From NCBI RefSeq assembly GCF_003854275.1, contig NZ_QTQP01000042.1, forward strand, positions 1 through 63,659: a DNA stretch of 63,659 nt. The letters run 5' to 3'. The translations under genes and the position numbers were made by a program. The DNA comes from Burkholderia sp. Bp8963 (GTDB lineage: Bacteria > Pseudomonadota > Gammaproteobacteria > Burkholderiales > Burkholderiaceae). Position 1 is the first letter of the stretch, and each line of letters begins with the position of its first letter. The notes under the pieces were generated by a model. That model made no database searches and was not told the origin of the DNA. It saw only the letters and a list, made by a program, of their open reading frames with translations. Shown here in pieces: positions 17,009-26,321 of this stretch.

Positions 17009-20000
17009 TCACGCGATGGCGACGCGTTCCTCCTGCGTCCGGTATGCGTCGAGCAGGCGCGCCCGCTTGCTCGCGACCGCCGCGATGTTCCGTTCCTTCA
17101 CATGACCGAAGCCGCGGATCTCGTCCGGCAATCCGGCCAGTTGCACGGCGGCGGGCAGGCGTGCTGCATTGAGCGTCGCGCAGAACTCGTCGACGAGCGC
17201 GACATAGTCGGCGATAAGCTGCCGCTCGCCGCGTCGTTCCGCCGTTTTGCCGAACGGGTCCAGCGACGTGCCGCGCAGCCCCTTCAGGCGGGCTAGCATC
17301 CTGAACGCCGGCAGCACCCACGGACCGAAGCGTGCCTTGCGCAAATGGCCATGTTCGTCGCGTTTCGCGAACATCGGCGGCGCGAGATGGAAGCTCAGCG
17401 TGTAGTCCCGGCCCGGCTCGCCTTCGAACTGCTGCCTTAGCTTGTCGAGATAGGCCGGATCCGCATAGAGGCGGGCGACTTCGTATTCGTCCTTGTACGC
17501 CATCAGCTTCGCGAGGTTCGCGGCGACTGCGCGCGTCAGCGGCAGTGCCGGATCGCCGCCGAGCTGCGCTTCCTTCGCGCGGATCCGGTCGACCGTGCGG
17601 CGATAGGCGTGCGCGTAGCCGTCGTTCTGGTACGCGCTCAGCAGCGCTTCCCGCGCGGCGATCAGCGTGTCGAGCGGTTCGGCAGCCGGCGCGGCCGTCG
17701 GCTGCGGCGCGGCAGCGGGCCGCGCAAATGCCTGGACCGACGCTGCGCCGTGATGCGCGATGTGGCGGCCCCAGTGGAACGCGAGCCGGTTCTTGTCGAC
17801 CGCGACCCCGTTGAGTTCGATCGCGCGCAGCAGCGCCGGCAGCCCGAGCGGCAGCCAGCCTTTCTGCCACGCGAAACCGAGCAGCAGCGGGTTGCTGTAG
17901 ATCGTGTCGCCGAGCAGCGCGAGCGCGAGCGCATTGGCGTCGACGAACGAGCAGCCGTCGCCGATGCTGTCCAGCAATGCGGCTTCCGTTTGCACGCCCG
18001 GGAACGTCCATTTCGGGTTCTTCACGAAATCCGCGGTGGGTGTTTCGCCGCTGTTGATCGCGGCAACCGTCACGCCACGCTGCGTGCGCGACAGCACGTC
18101 GGCGGACGCCGACACGATCGCGTCGCAGCCGATCACGAGCCGGGCTTCGCCCGTCGCGATGCGGGTCGCATGCAGCGCGTCGGGCGCGGCGGCGATCTGC
18201 ACGTGGCTCAGCACCGCGCCGCCTTTCTGCGCGAGGCCTGCCATGTCGAGCACGGTGACGCCCTTGCCCTCGAGGTGCGCGGCCATCCCGATCAGGCCGC
18301 CGATCGTCACGACGCCCGTTCCGCCGACGCCGGTGACGAGCACGCCATACGGCCTCGCGATTTCAGGTAGCGACGGGATCGGCAACGCGTCGGCATCCGG
18401 GCCGCCGGAGCCGGCGGTGCCGACGGTGCGTGCGGCTTGCGGCTTGCGCAGCTGCGCGCCTTCGGCGATCACGAAGCTCGGACAGAAGCCGTTCACGCAC
18501 GAGAAGTCCTTGTTGCAGGACGACTGGTTGATCTTCCGCTTGGTGCCAAGCGGGGTCGGCAGCGGCTCCACGGACAGGCAATTCGACTGCACCGAGCAAT
18601 CGCCGCATCCCTCGCACACCGCGTCGTTGATGAACGCGCGCCGCGCCGGGTCGGGATAGGTGCCGCGCTTGCGGCGGCGGCGCTTCTCGGTCGCGCAGGT
18701 CTGGTCGTAGATCAGGACGGTCGTGCCGGGCGTGTCGCGCAACATGCGCTGGATTTCATCGAGCCGGTCGCGATGGTGAACGTCGACGCCCGCCGGCAAC
18801 ACGACGCCGGCATCGTACTTGTGTGGCTCGTCGGTCACGATGACGATCCGCTTCGCGCCCTCGGCATGCACCTGATGCGCGATCTGCGGGACGGTCAGCA
18901 CGCCGTCGACGGGCTGGCCGCCCGTCATCGCGACGGCGTCGTTATAGAGGATCTTGTACGTGATGTTCGCGTCGGCGGCGATCGCCGCGCGGATCGCCAG
19001 CAGCCCGGAGTGAAAATAGGTGCCGTCGCCGAGGTTCACGAACACGTGCCGGTCGCCGGAGAAGTGCATCTGGCCGATCCACGCGACGCCTTCGCCACCC
19101 ATCTGGCTGAACGTCTCGGTGTTGCGGTCCATCCACATCGACATGTAGTGGCAGCCGATGCCCGCCAGGGCGCGCGAGCCTTCCGGAACGCGGGTGGACG
19201 TGTTGTGCGGGCAGCCGGAGCAGAACCACGGCTTGCGTTCGACCGACACGCGCGGCTTCGACGCTTCCCGTTCCTTAGCTTCGATGACGGCGACGCGCGC
19301 GAGCATGCGCGCGCGCACGTCGTCGGGCAGGTCCGCACGCATCAGGCGGCGGGCGATGGCTTTCGCGATCAGCGCGGGCGACAGCTCGTAATGCGCGGGC
19401 AACAGCCAGTTGCCGCGCGGCACCGACCATTCGCCGCCTTCGTTGTCGCGCTCGTCGAACTTGCCGTAGATCTTCGGGCGAACGTCCTCGCGCCAGTTGT
19501 ACAGCTCCTCCTTCAGCGCGTACTCGAGAATCTGCCGCTTCTCCTCGACGACCAGGATCTCTTCCAGCCCCGTCGCGAACGCACGCGCATCCTGTGCATC
19601 CAGCGGCCACACACAGCCCACTTTCAGCACGCGCACGCCGATCTGCGCACAGATGTCGTCGTCGAGGCCGAGGTCGCTGAGCGCCTGGCGCACGTCCAGA
19701 TATGCCTTGCCCGCCGTGATGATGCCGAAGCGCGGCGTCGGCGAGTCGATCACCACGCGATTGAGCTTGTTCGCGCGCACGTAGGCGAGCGCCGCATACC
19801 ATTTCTCGTCGAGCAGCCGCGCTTCCTGCGCGAGCGGCGCATCGGGCCAGCGGATATTGAGGCCGCCGGCCGGCAGCGCATGGTCGGCCGGCGTGACGAT
19901 CTGCACGCGGTCCGGATCGAGATCGACCGACGCGGTCGATTCGATCACGTCGGTCACGCACTTCATCGCGACCCACAGGCCCGAGTAGCGGCTCATCGCC

Positions 20001-20599
20001 CAGCCGTGCAGCCCGTAGTCGAGGTATTCCTGCACGTTCGCCGGATACAGCACGGGCATGCCCGCCGCGATGAACGCGTGCTCGGACTGGTGGGCGACCG
20101 ATGACGACTTGGCCGCATGATCGTCGCCGGCAAGGACGAGCACGCCGCCGCGCGCGTCGCTGCCCGCGGAGTTCGCGTGCTTGAACACGTCGCCGGTCCG
20201 GTCGACGCCCGGCCCCTTGCCGTACCACATGCCGAACACGCCGTCGCGCTTGGCGCCCGGCCACAGGTTGATCTGCTGCGTTCCCCATACGGCGGTTGCG
20301 GCCAGGTCCTCGTTGACGCCGGGCTGGAACACGACATCGTTGGCCTCGAGGTGCTTCTTCGCCTTCCACAGCGACTGGTCGAGCGCGCCGAGCGGGGAGC
20401 CGCGGTAGCCGGAGATGAACCCGGCGGTATCGAGCCCGGCCTTGCGGTCGCGTGCCTTCTGCAGCATCGGCAGCCGCACGAGGGCCTGCGTGCCGCTGAT
20501 ATAGACGCGGCCTTTTTCCAGCGTGTACTTGTCGTCGAGGGATACGGCGGCGTCGTGCAGCGCGGACGCGGCAGCGACGCTCGGGGCGGGGGCGTTCAT
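17009..20599 (-). CDS. indolepyruvate ferredoxin oxidoreductase family protein (fused form)
   Basis: A 1196-residue fused 2-oxoacid:acceptor oxidoreductase. The N-terminal thiamine-diphosphate domains (GFISGYRGSPLGALD; ..GIGCHYMSMWMDR.., GDGTYFHSG) are followed by a cysteine cluster (CEGCGDCSVQSNCLS) and a gamma-type domain (GVLVTGVGGTGVVTIGGLIG). It probably decarboxylates aryl- or branched-chain 2-oxoacids (such as indolepyruvate) to acyl-CoA, but the physiological acceptor is unknown. It is divergent from the LysR gene at 20698 across a 98-bp gap containing an inverted repeat. Confidence 0.9.
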   Translation of the reverse strand: MNAPAPSVAAASALHDAAVSLDDKYTLEKGRVYISGTQALVRLPMLQKARDRKAGLDTAGFISGYRGSPLGALDQSLWKAKKHLEANDVVFQPGVNEDLAATAVWGTQQINLWPGAKRDGVFGMWYGKGPGVDRTGDVFKHANSAGSDARGGVLVLAGDDHAAKSSSVAHQSEHAFIAAGMPVLYPANVQEYLDYGLHGWAMSRYSGLWVAMKCVTDVIESTASVDLDPDRVQIVTPADHALPAGGLNIRWPDAPLAQEARLLDEKWYAALAYVRANKLNRVVIDSPTPRFGIITAGKAYLDVRQALSDLGLDDDICAQIGVRVLKVGCVWPLDAQDARAFATGLEEILVVEEKRQILEYALKEELYNWREDVRPKIYGKFDERDNEGGEWSVPRGNWLLPAHYELSPALIAKAIARRLMRADLPDDVRARMLARVAVIEAKEREASKPRVSVERKPWFCSGCPHNTSTRVPEGSRALAGIGCHYMSMWMDRNTETFSQMGGEGVAWIGQMHFSGDRHVFVNLGDGTYFHSGLLAIRAAIAADANITYKILYNDAVAMTGGQPVDGVLTVPQIAHQVHAEGAKRIVIVTDEPHKYDAGVVLPAGVDVHHRDRLDEIQRMLRDTPGTTVLIYDQTCATEKRRRRKRGTYPDPARRAFINDAVCEGCGDCSVQSNCLSVEPLPTPLGTKRKINQSSCNKDFSCVNGFCPSFVIAEGAQLRKPQAARTVGTAGSGGPDADALPIPSLPEIARPYGVLVTGVGGTGVVTIGGLIGMAAHLEGKGVTVLDMAGLAQKGGAVLSHVQIAAAPDALHATRIATGEARLVIGCDAIVSASADVLSRTQRGVTVAAINSGETPTADFVKNPKWTFPGVQTEAALLDSIGDGCSFVDANALALALLGDTIYSNPLLLGFAWQKGWLPLGLPALLRAIELNGVAVDKNRLAFHWGRHIAHHGAASVQAFARPAAAPQPTAAPAAEPLDTLIAAREALLSAYQNDGYAHAYRRTVDRIRAKEAQLGGDPALPLTRAVAANLAKLMAYKDEYEVARLYADPAYLDKLRQQFEGEPGRDYTLSFHLAPPMFAKRDEHGHLRKARFGPWVLPAFRMLARLKGLRGTSLDPFGKTAERRGERQLIADYVALVDEFCATLNAARLPAAVQLAGLPDEIRGFGHVKERNIAAVASKRARLLDAYRTQEERVAIA

Positions 20600-20648
20600 G
20601 GCGATCTGTCTCCGGTCGTACTATTTTTCGCCGAGTATAGGAAGCCGA

Positions 20649-20677
20649 TTTGCTATCGTAAAATCACAAATAGCAAA
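20649..20677. promoter_or_regulatory. inverted repeat, candidate LysR operator
   Basis: The perfect 8-bp arms TTTGCTAT (20649-20656) and ATAGCAAA (20670-20677) are separated by 13 bp in the AT-rich divergent gap between the oxidoreductase and its LysR neighbour. It ends about 20 bp before the LysR ATG, a position suited to autoregulation and control of the divergent gene. Confidence 0.6.
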
Positions 20678-20697
20678 CTCTGGTATGCGAAAAACAG

Positions 20698-21603
20698 ATG
20701 GCATTCGATCTCACGCTCCGGCAGCTCCGGTACTTCGTGGCCGCCGCACAAACCGGGCAGTTCTCGATGGCGGCGGCCAACGAGCACGTATCGCAGTCCG
20801 CGATCACGAACGCGGTGCTCGCGCTGGAAAACGGGCTCGGCATGCGCTTGTTCGAGCGATTGCCGCAGGGTGTCGCGCTGACGCCCGACGGCCAGGATTT
20901 CTACAACCACGCACGGCGCGTGCTGGATGCCGCGCGCGATGCCGTGCACAAGCCGCCGTTCCGTTCGCACGACCTGCGCGGCACGGTGCGGATCGCGGCG
21001 TCGTACACGCTGCTCGGCTATTTCCTGCCGGAACTGCTCGCGCGCTTTCGTACGACCTATCCGTACATCGAGTTCGACCTGCGCGACATGGAACGGGCGG
21101 ATATCGAGGCGGCGGTCCTCGATGACGCGGTCGACATGGGGGTCGTGCTGCTGTCGAACGTCGAGCGGCCGGGCCGGTTCGACAGCCAGGTGCTGATCCG
21201 GTCGCGGCGGCAGCTGTGGGTCGCGCCGTCGCATCCGCTCGCGCAGCTGCGGGCACCGTCGCTGGCGGATATCGCCGGCTATCCGTACATCCTGATTACC
21301 GTCGACGAAGGCGAGCAGTCGACGCTACGGTACTGGCGGGAGGCCGGCGTCGCGCCGAACATCGCGTTTCGCACGTCGTCGATGGAAGCGCTGCGCGGAC
21401 TCGTCGCGCACGGCTTCGGCGTGACGATCCTGTCGGACATGGTGTTTCGCCCGTGGTCGCTCGAGGGCAAGCGCATCGAAGCGCGGCCCGTGCACGACGC
21501 GGTCCCGCAAATGGACGCGGGCATGATCTGGCGGAAGAAGGGCAAGCTCCCGGAGCCGGCGATGGCGTTGCAGCAGTTCCTGATCCACGCGTGCGGGACC
21601 TGA
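20698..21603 (+). CDS. LysR-family transcriptional regulator
   Basis: A 301-residue LysR regulator. The N-terminal HTH (LRQLRYFVAAAQTGQFSMAAANEHVSQSAITNAVLALE) starts at about residue 6, as normal, and is followed by a full substrate-binding domain. It is divergent from the indolepyruvate oxidoreductase and likely regulates it in response to a 2-oxoacid or aromatic metabolite (inference from layout). It starts at ATG 20698 just after the inverted repeat. Confidence 0.9.
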   Translation: MAFDLTLRQLRYFVAAAQTGQFSMAAANEHVSQSAITNAVLALENGLGMRLFERLPQGVALTPDGQDFYNHARRVLDAARDAVHKPPFRSHDLRGTVRIAASYTLLGYFLPELLARFRTTYPYIEFDLRDMERADIEAAVLDDAVDMGVVLLSNVERPGRFDSQVLIRSRRQLWVAPSHPLAQLRAPSLADIAGYPYILITVDEGEQSTLRYWREAGVAPNIAFRTSSMEALRGLVAHGFGVTILSDMVFRPWSLEGKRIEARPVHDAVPQMDAGMIWRKKGKLPEPAMALQQFLIHACGT

Positions 21604-21652
21604 AGCACGGGACCGGAAGCACGCGCGGCGGCCCGCGCTCGTCAATCCGTCG

Positions 21653-22018
21653 TCAATCGGCGAGCCGCTGGTCCGCGAGCGCCTTGCAGCAGTCCTCGTA
21701 CACCCACTGCACGAGCTTCGCCTGATAGTTCAGGTCGTCGGTATCGACGATTTCCTCGACCGCGTCGCGCGCCCAGGACGCGTCGACGAACCCTGCATGG
21801 CGCTTCGCGATGTCCTGTGCGATTGCCGACAGCTTCGCGATCGCGAGCCAGTCAGCCTGCCGATGGTGGCGGTCGAGCCAGCGATGCGCGGCCTGGACCG
21901 CGAACGCCGCATCCGGCCACGCTTCGTTCAGGTAAAACGCGCCGAGATTGCCGCAGGTGAGCCAGCAAAGGAGTTCGAGGCGGTCGTGCGAACTGAGGGT
22001 AGGGTGTGCGTCAGTCAT
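21653..22018 (-). CDS. conserved hypothetical protein
   Basis: A 121-residue protein of unknown function, predicted helical and acidic, rich in Ala, Trp and Asp, with no signal peptide or membrane segment. Visible conserved-looking stretches are LLCWLTCGNLGAFYLNEAWPD and VQWVYEDCCKALAD. The ATG at 22018 (MTDAHPTLSSHDR) is preferred over an upstream frame. It converges with the LysR gene and is divergent from the aldehyde dehydrogenase gene. Confidence 0.7.
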   Translation of the reverse strand: MTDAHPTLSSHDRLELLCWLTCGNLGAFYLNEAWPDAAFAVQAAHRWLDRHHRQADWLAIAKLSAIAQDIAKRHAGFVDASWARDAVEEIVDTDDLNYQAKLVQWVYEDCCKALADQRLAD

Positions 22019-22231
22019 GGCAGCGCTCGCGAAATGCGTCGATTCCGGGTGGCGCCGGGCGCAACGGGCCGGTGCCGATAATAAAAACATAGCACGATGC
22101 GGGCCATGTCGCGCACCCGGGCTGTTGCGGATCCCGCCGCGTCGCGCGTGCCGGACGGGAAAGCGTGCGGGCCGTCACGCTTTGCCGTGCACTCGCTAAA
22201 ATGTCCGCTTCCATGGAGACGGAACACGACG

Positions 22232-23668
22232 ATGAAAACCTACGAGCAGTTCTATATCGACGGCGCGTGGCGCCAGCCGGCGGGCGCCGGCACGATCGAC
22301 GTGATCGACTCGGGCACCGAAGCCGTGATCGGCCGGATTCCGGAAGGCCAGCCCGCTGACGCGCAGGCAGCGATCCGCGCGGCGCGCACCGCATTCGACA
22401 GCTGGGCGGCGACCCCGCCCGCAACCCGCGCCGCTTACCTGCGCAAGATCGCCGAGCACCTGCAGGCGCGCAGCGAGGACCTGGCCCAGGCGATCACGGG
22501 CGAAGTCGGGATGCCGATCAAGCTGTCGCGCGCGATCCAGGTCGGCGGGCCGATCTACAACTGGAACGCCTACGCGAAGCTCGCGGAGTCGTTCGAATTC
22601 GAGGCGAAAGTCGGCAACTCGCTCGTCGTGCGCGAGCCGGTCGGCGTCGTCGCGGCGATCACGCCGTGGAACTACCCGCTCAACCAGGTCACGCTGAAGG
22701 TCGCGCCGGCGCTCGCGGCCGGCTGCACGGTCGTCCTCAAGCCGTCGGAAGTCGCGCCGCTCAACGCGTTCATGCTCGCCGAAGCGATCCATGAGGCAGG
22801 GCTGCCGGCCGGCGTGTTCAACCTCGTGTGCGGCTACGGGCCGGTCGTCGGCGAAGTGCTCGCGACCGATCCCGACGTCGACATGGTGTCGTTCACGGGC
22901 TCGACGCGCGCGGGCAAGCGCGTGGCCGAGCTGGCCGCGGCGAGCGTGAAGCGCGTCGCGCTCGAACTCGGCGGCAAGTCGGCATCGGTGATCCTCGACG
23001 ACGCCGACTTCGCGGCGGCGGTGAAGGGCACGGTCAACGCGTGCTACCTGAACGCCGGCCAGACCTGCTCCGCGCACACGCGGATGCTCGTGCCGGAAGC
23101 GCGCTATGACGAGGCGCGCGCGCTCGCGAAGAGCGCGGCCGAAGCGTATGTCGCGGGCGACCCGCGCGAGGACGCGACGCGCCTCGGCGCGCTCGCGTCG
23201 GCGGTGCAGCAGCAGCGCGTGCAGGCATACATCCAGCGCGGCATCGACGAAGGCGCCGAACTCGTGACGGGCGGGGTCGGCCTGCCGGACGGCATCGCGA
23301 AGGGCTTCTTCGTGAAGCCGACCGTGTTCGGCCGCGTCGATCCGAAATCGACGATCGCGCAGGAGGAAATCTTCGGGCCCGTGCTGTCGATCATCACGTA
23401 TCGCGACGAGGACGAAGCGGTGCGCATCGCGAACGATTCGCCGTACGGCCTCGGCGGCGCGGTCTGGGCCGGCAGCGACGAGCATGCGATGGCCGTCGCG
23501 CGGCGCATCCGCACCGGGCAGGTCGACATCAACGGCGGCACGTGGAACATGGCCGCGCCGTTCGGCGGGTTCAAGCAGTCGGGGCACGGCCGCGAGAACG
23601 GCGTGTACGGGCTCGAGGAATACCTCGAATACAAGTCGCTGCAGCTCAAGACGCAAAAGCAGGCCTGA
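22232..23668 (+). CDS. NAD(P)-dependent aldehyde dehydrogenase family protein
   Basis: A 478-residue ALDH with all catalytic features: the NAD-binding FTGSTRAGKR segment, the general-base Glu in LELGGKSASVI, and the nucleophile Cys in NAGQTCSAHTRML. The C-terminal IFGPVLSIITY and PFGGFKQSGHGRENG segments are intact. Substrate cannot be told; family members oxidise aliphatic or aromatic aldehydes to acids. The ATG at 22232 is preceded by GGAGACGGAAC. A strong terminator follows, so it is monocistronic. Confidence 0.9.
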   Translation: MKTYEQFYIDGAWRQPAGAGTIDVIDSGTEAVIGRIPEGQPADAQAAIRAARTAFDSWAATPPATRAAYLRKIAEHLQARSEDLAQAITGEVGMPIKLSRAIQVGGPIYNWNAYAKLAESFEFEAKVGNSLVVREPVGVVAAITPWNYPLNQVTLKVAPALAAGCTVVLKPSEVAPLNAFMLAEAIHEAGLPAGVFNLVCGYGPVVGEVLATDPDVDMVSFTGSTRAGKRVAELAAASVKRVALELGGKSASVILDDADFAAAVKGTVNACYLNAGQTCSAHTRMLVPEARYDEARALAKSAAEAYVAGDPREDATRLGALASAVQQQRVQAYIQRGIDEGAELVTGGVGLPDGIAKGFFVKPTVFGRVDPKSTIAQEEIFGPVLSIITYRDEDEAVRIANDSPYGLGGAVWAGSDEHAMAVARRIRTGQVDINGGTWNMAAPFGGFKQSGHGRENGVYGLEEYLEYKSLQLKTQKQA

Positions 23669-23691
23669 GCGGCTCGCCGCGGCGCACTCGG

Positions 23692-23722
23692 AACGGCACG
23701 CATTGCGCGTGCCGTTTTTTTT
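23692..23722 (+). terminator. intrinsic terminator after the aldehyde dehydrogenase gene
   Basis: AACGGCACGC (23692-23701) pairs with GCGTGCCGTT (23707-23716) around a 5-nt loop and runs into an eight-T tract at 23715-23722. Confidence 0.92.
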
Positions 23723-23794
23723 ATTGACGCCGCGCAAGGTGCGCGCCAGCGGATCGTCGATCATCGCGGTTCCCGCCGTTCGATGAGGTTTCCG

Positions 23795-24985
23795 ATGTCC
23801 GCACGCTGTTCCTTTCCGCCGCTCGTGATCCGCGGCCGTTCGTTGCTGCCGATCGTGCAAGGCGGCATGGGCGTGGGCATTTCCGCGCACCGTCTCGCGG
23901 GCAGCGTCGCGCGCGAAGGCGCAATCGGCACGATCGCGAGCATCGACCTGCGCCATCACCACGCGGACCTGCTCGCGCGCTGCCGCGCGCAACCGGACCG
24001 CGCGACGCTCGAAGCCGCGAACCTCGACGCGCTCGCGCGCGAGATCCGTCTCGCGAAGACCTACGGCGAAGGGCGCGGGATGATCGCCGTCAACGTGATG
24101 AAGGCAGTCAGCGCGCACGCGGACTACGTGCGCGTTGCGTGCGACGAGGGCGCGGACGCGATCGTGATGGGCGCGGGGCTGCCGCTCGACCTGCCGGATC
24201 TGACGCACGGGCACGACATCGCACTGATTCCGATCCTGTCGGACAGCCGCGGCATCGCGCTCGTGTTGAAGAAATGGATGAAGAAGGGCCGCTTGCCGGA
24301 CGCGATCGTGATCGAGCATCCCGCGCACGCGGGCGGCCATCTCGGCGTCACGCAGCTCGACGACATGCACGACGCGCGCTTCGATTTCGCGCGCGTGCTC
24401 GACGAGACGTCACAGGTGATCGCGTCGCTCGGGCTCGCGCGCGAGCAGATCCCGCTGATCGTCGCCGGCGGGATCAACAGCCATCACGCGGTGCGCGATG
24501 CGCTCGCCGCCGGCGCGAATGGCGTGCAGGTCGGCACACCGTTCGCCGTGACCGAGGAGGGCGACGCGCATCCGAATTTCAAGCGCGTGCTCGCCGATGC
24601 GCAGCCCGACGACATCGTCGAGTTCGTCAGCGTGACGGGCCTGCCGGCGCGCGCGGTGAACACGCCGTGGCTCGCGCGCTATCTGCGCAACGAGAAGCGC
24701 ATTCGCGACAAGCTCGGCGCGCTGAAGCAACGCTGTCCGACCGCGCTCGAATGCCTGAGCGTATGCGGGTTGCGCGACGGCATCGAAAAATTCGGCCACT
24801 TCTGCATCGATACGCGTCTCGCCGCCGCATTGCGTGGCGAGGTGTCGAACGGCCTGTTCTTCCGTGGTCGTGAAGCGCTGCCGTTCGGCCGCGCGATCCG
24901 CAGCGTGCGCGATCTGCTCGACCTGCTGCTGACGGGCAACGCAGCCGAGCCTGCGACAAACCGTCCTGCGTTTACGCTGGCTTGA
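23795..24985 (+). CDS. nitronate monooxygenase family protein
   Basis: A 396-residue FMN-dependent TIM-barrel protein of the nitronate monooxygenase (2-nitropropane dioxygenase) family, which oxidises alkyl nitronates such as propionate 3-nitronate. Visible motifs are the FMN-binding VQGGMGVGIS, the catalytic-His segment HAGGHLG, and VAGGINSHHAVRDALAAGANGVQVGT. It is longer than the ~330-residue core because of a C-terminal extension with several cysteines (CPTALECLSVCG). The ATG at 23795 has GAGG at a good distance; an ATG at 23783 would add four residues. Confidence 0.85.
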   Translation: MSARCSFPPLVIRGRSLLPIVQGGMGVGISAHRLAGSVAREGAIGTIASIDLRHHHADLLARCRAQPDRATLEAANLDALAREIRLAKTYGEGRGMIAVNVMKAVSAHADYVRVACDEGADAIVMGAGLPLDLPDLTHGHDIALIPILSDSRGIALVLKKWMKKGRLPDAIVIEHPAHAGGHLGVTQLDDMHDARFDFARVLDETSQVIASLGLAREQIPLIVAGGINSHHAVRDALAAGANGVQVGTPFAVTEEGDAHPNFKRVLADAQPDDIVEFVSVTGLPARAVNTPWLARYLRNEKRIRDKLGALKQRCPTALECLSVCGLRDGIEKFGHFCIDTRLAAALRGEVSNGLFFRGREALPFGRAIRSVRDLLDLLLTGNAAEPATNRPAFTLA

Positions 24986-25050
24986 CGGATATCAAGATGC
25001 GGGAAAGACCCTACATACAAAATGGAGTCCATTCATTGGGGGTCCATAAG

Positions 25051-25692
25051 ATGCAAGACACGATTCGAAAATTTGTCACTGCCGCGGCGTGCGCCGCAAG
25101 TCTCGTTGCGATGCCGTCGCTGTCGCACGCGGCGTCGCCGGGCGACGGGATCAACCAGGGCGATGTGCTCGTGCGGCTGCGCGCGATCAGCATCCAGCCG
25201 AACGAGCGCGCCAGCGACACGCTCGGCGCGCTCAACGTCGGCGTGAACAACGCGATCGTGCCCGAGCTCGATTTCACGTACATGATTCGCGACTATCTCG
25301 GCGTCGAACTGATTCTCGGCACGTCGCGGCACCAGCTCACGTCGAGCCTCGGCAATCTTGGCGGCGTGAACGTGCTGCCGCCGACGCTGCTGCTGCAATA
25401 CCACTTCAACCATGCCGGCAAGGTGCGTCCGTATGTCGGCGCAGGCCTGAACTACACGTACTTCTACAACAACGGGATCAACGTCGGCGGCGAAGGCGTG
25501 TCGATCAACAAGAGCAGCTTCGGTCCCGCGCTGCAGTTCGGCGTCGACGTGCAACTGACGAAGCGGACGTTCGTGAACTTCGACATCAAGAAGCTCTGGA
25601 TGAGCACCGATGCGACGCTCGGCGACAAGGGCATCGGCACGCTGCACATCGATCCGCTGATCGTCGGTGTGGGCGTCGGGATGAAGTTCTGA
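25051..25692 (+). CDS. ompW: OmpW-family outer membrane protein
   Basis: A 213-residue exported beta-barrel protein: signal peptide about residues 1-28 (ending LSHAAS), then GDVLVRLRAISIQPNE, the conserved PTLLLQYHFNHAGKVRPYVGAGLNYTYFYN segment, and a C-terminal strand ending in Phe (VGVGVGMKF) for outer-membrane insertion. OmpW proteins form small eight-stranded channels for hydrophobic solutes and respond to stress. It has its own terminator and so is probably a single-gene unit. Confidence 0.9.
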   Translation: MQDTIRKFVTAAACAASLVAMPSLSHAASPGDGINQGDVLVRLRAISIQPNERASDTLGALNVGVNNAIVPELDFTYMIRDYLGVELILGTSRHQLTSSLGNLGGVNVLPPTLLLQYHFNHAGKVRPYVGAGLNYTYFYNNGINVGGEGVSINKSSFGPALQFGVDVQLTKRTFVNFDIKKLWMSTDATLGDKGIGTLHIDPLIVGVGVGMKF

Positions 25693-25720
25693 ACGCGCAA
25701 TAGAACAGAGTTGGGGTTGG

Positions 25721-25752
25721 GCGGCATGGCGGTACGCATGCCGCTTTTTTTT
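25721..25752 (+). terminator. intrinsic terminator after ompW
   Basis: GCGGCATG (25721-25728) pairs with CATGCCGC (25737-25744) around an 8-nt loop, followed by eight T. The convergent DUF1289 gene ends just beyond it. Confidence 0.85.
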
Positions 25753-25763
25753 GCCCGGCGGAT

Positions 25764-25967
25764 TTACAGCTTGTCGTACTGAAAGCGCATTGCCGTGCCT
25801 TCGCGGGTGATGCGTTCCCACACCGCGCGCTTTTCGTCTTCGCTCAGGAACACCCAGTTCGAGACTTCGCCGGCCGTGCGGCCGCAACCCTTGCAGACTT
25901 CGTCGAAGAGGGTCGAGCAGACGCCGATGCAGGGGCTGTCGGGGAGGTCGTGGAGATTGGAGGCCAT
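25764..25967 (-). CDS. DUF1289 family small cysteine-rich protein
   Basis: A 67-residue protein with four cysteines in CIGVCSTLFDEVCKGCGRT, the hallmark of DUF1289, likely a small metal- or iron-sulfur-binding protein. The ATG at 25967 (MASNLHDLPDSPC) is the only start that gives the family length; the open frame further upstream is shadow. Function unknown. It is divergent from the polyamine transporter genes. Confidence 0.85.
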   Translation of the reverse strand: MASNLHDLPDSPCIGVCSTLFDEVCKGCGRTAGEVSNWVFLSEDEKRAVWERITREGTAMRFQYDKL

Positions 25968-26321
25968 CGGGAAGGTTCGCACGGGAAAAACGTCAGGCGC
26001 CCATTTTAATGCAATGCGGCCCGTGACTTCCGGCAGCTTGCATCCGCGGGCCGGCACCCGTCCATTTTTCCGCATTTTCCGGATGGACACGCGCGAATTA
26101 CCCGATAGAATTTCCCCCGGAATGCCCCGCAGCGCAGGCCGCCACGACGCCGGACGAAAGGAATCTGTTCCGTTTGCGCGACATCGGCATGATTTTTTTG
26201 TGACGGACGGCGAATAGTGGTAGCGTTCGGGGTTTTCGAGGGGCGGAGCGGGCCAACACGCGCCGCCATGGCGAGGCAGACGACAGCCGGACAAGGGTTC
26301 CGGCCGGATGGGGAGAACGGG
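25968..26321. other. 354-bp divergent intergenic region upstream of potF-like gene
   Basis: Non-coding gap between the DUF1289 gene and the polyamine-binding protein gene. It is locally more AT-rich than its surroundings (for example 26090-26112 and 26188-26205, with a run of seven T at 26195), as expected for divergent promoters. I see no clear inverted repeat, riboswitch-like structure or small ORF with family similarity. Confidence 0.5.
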
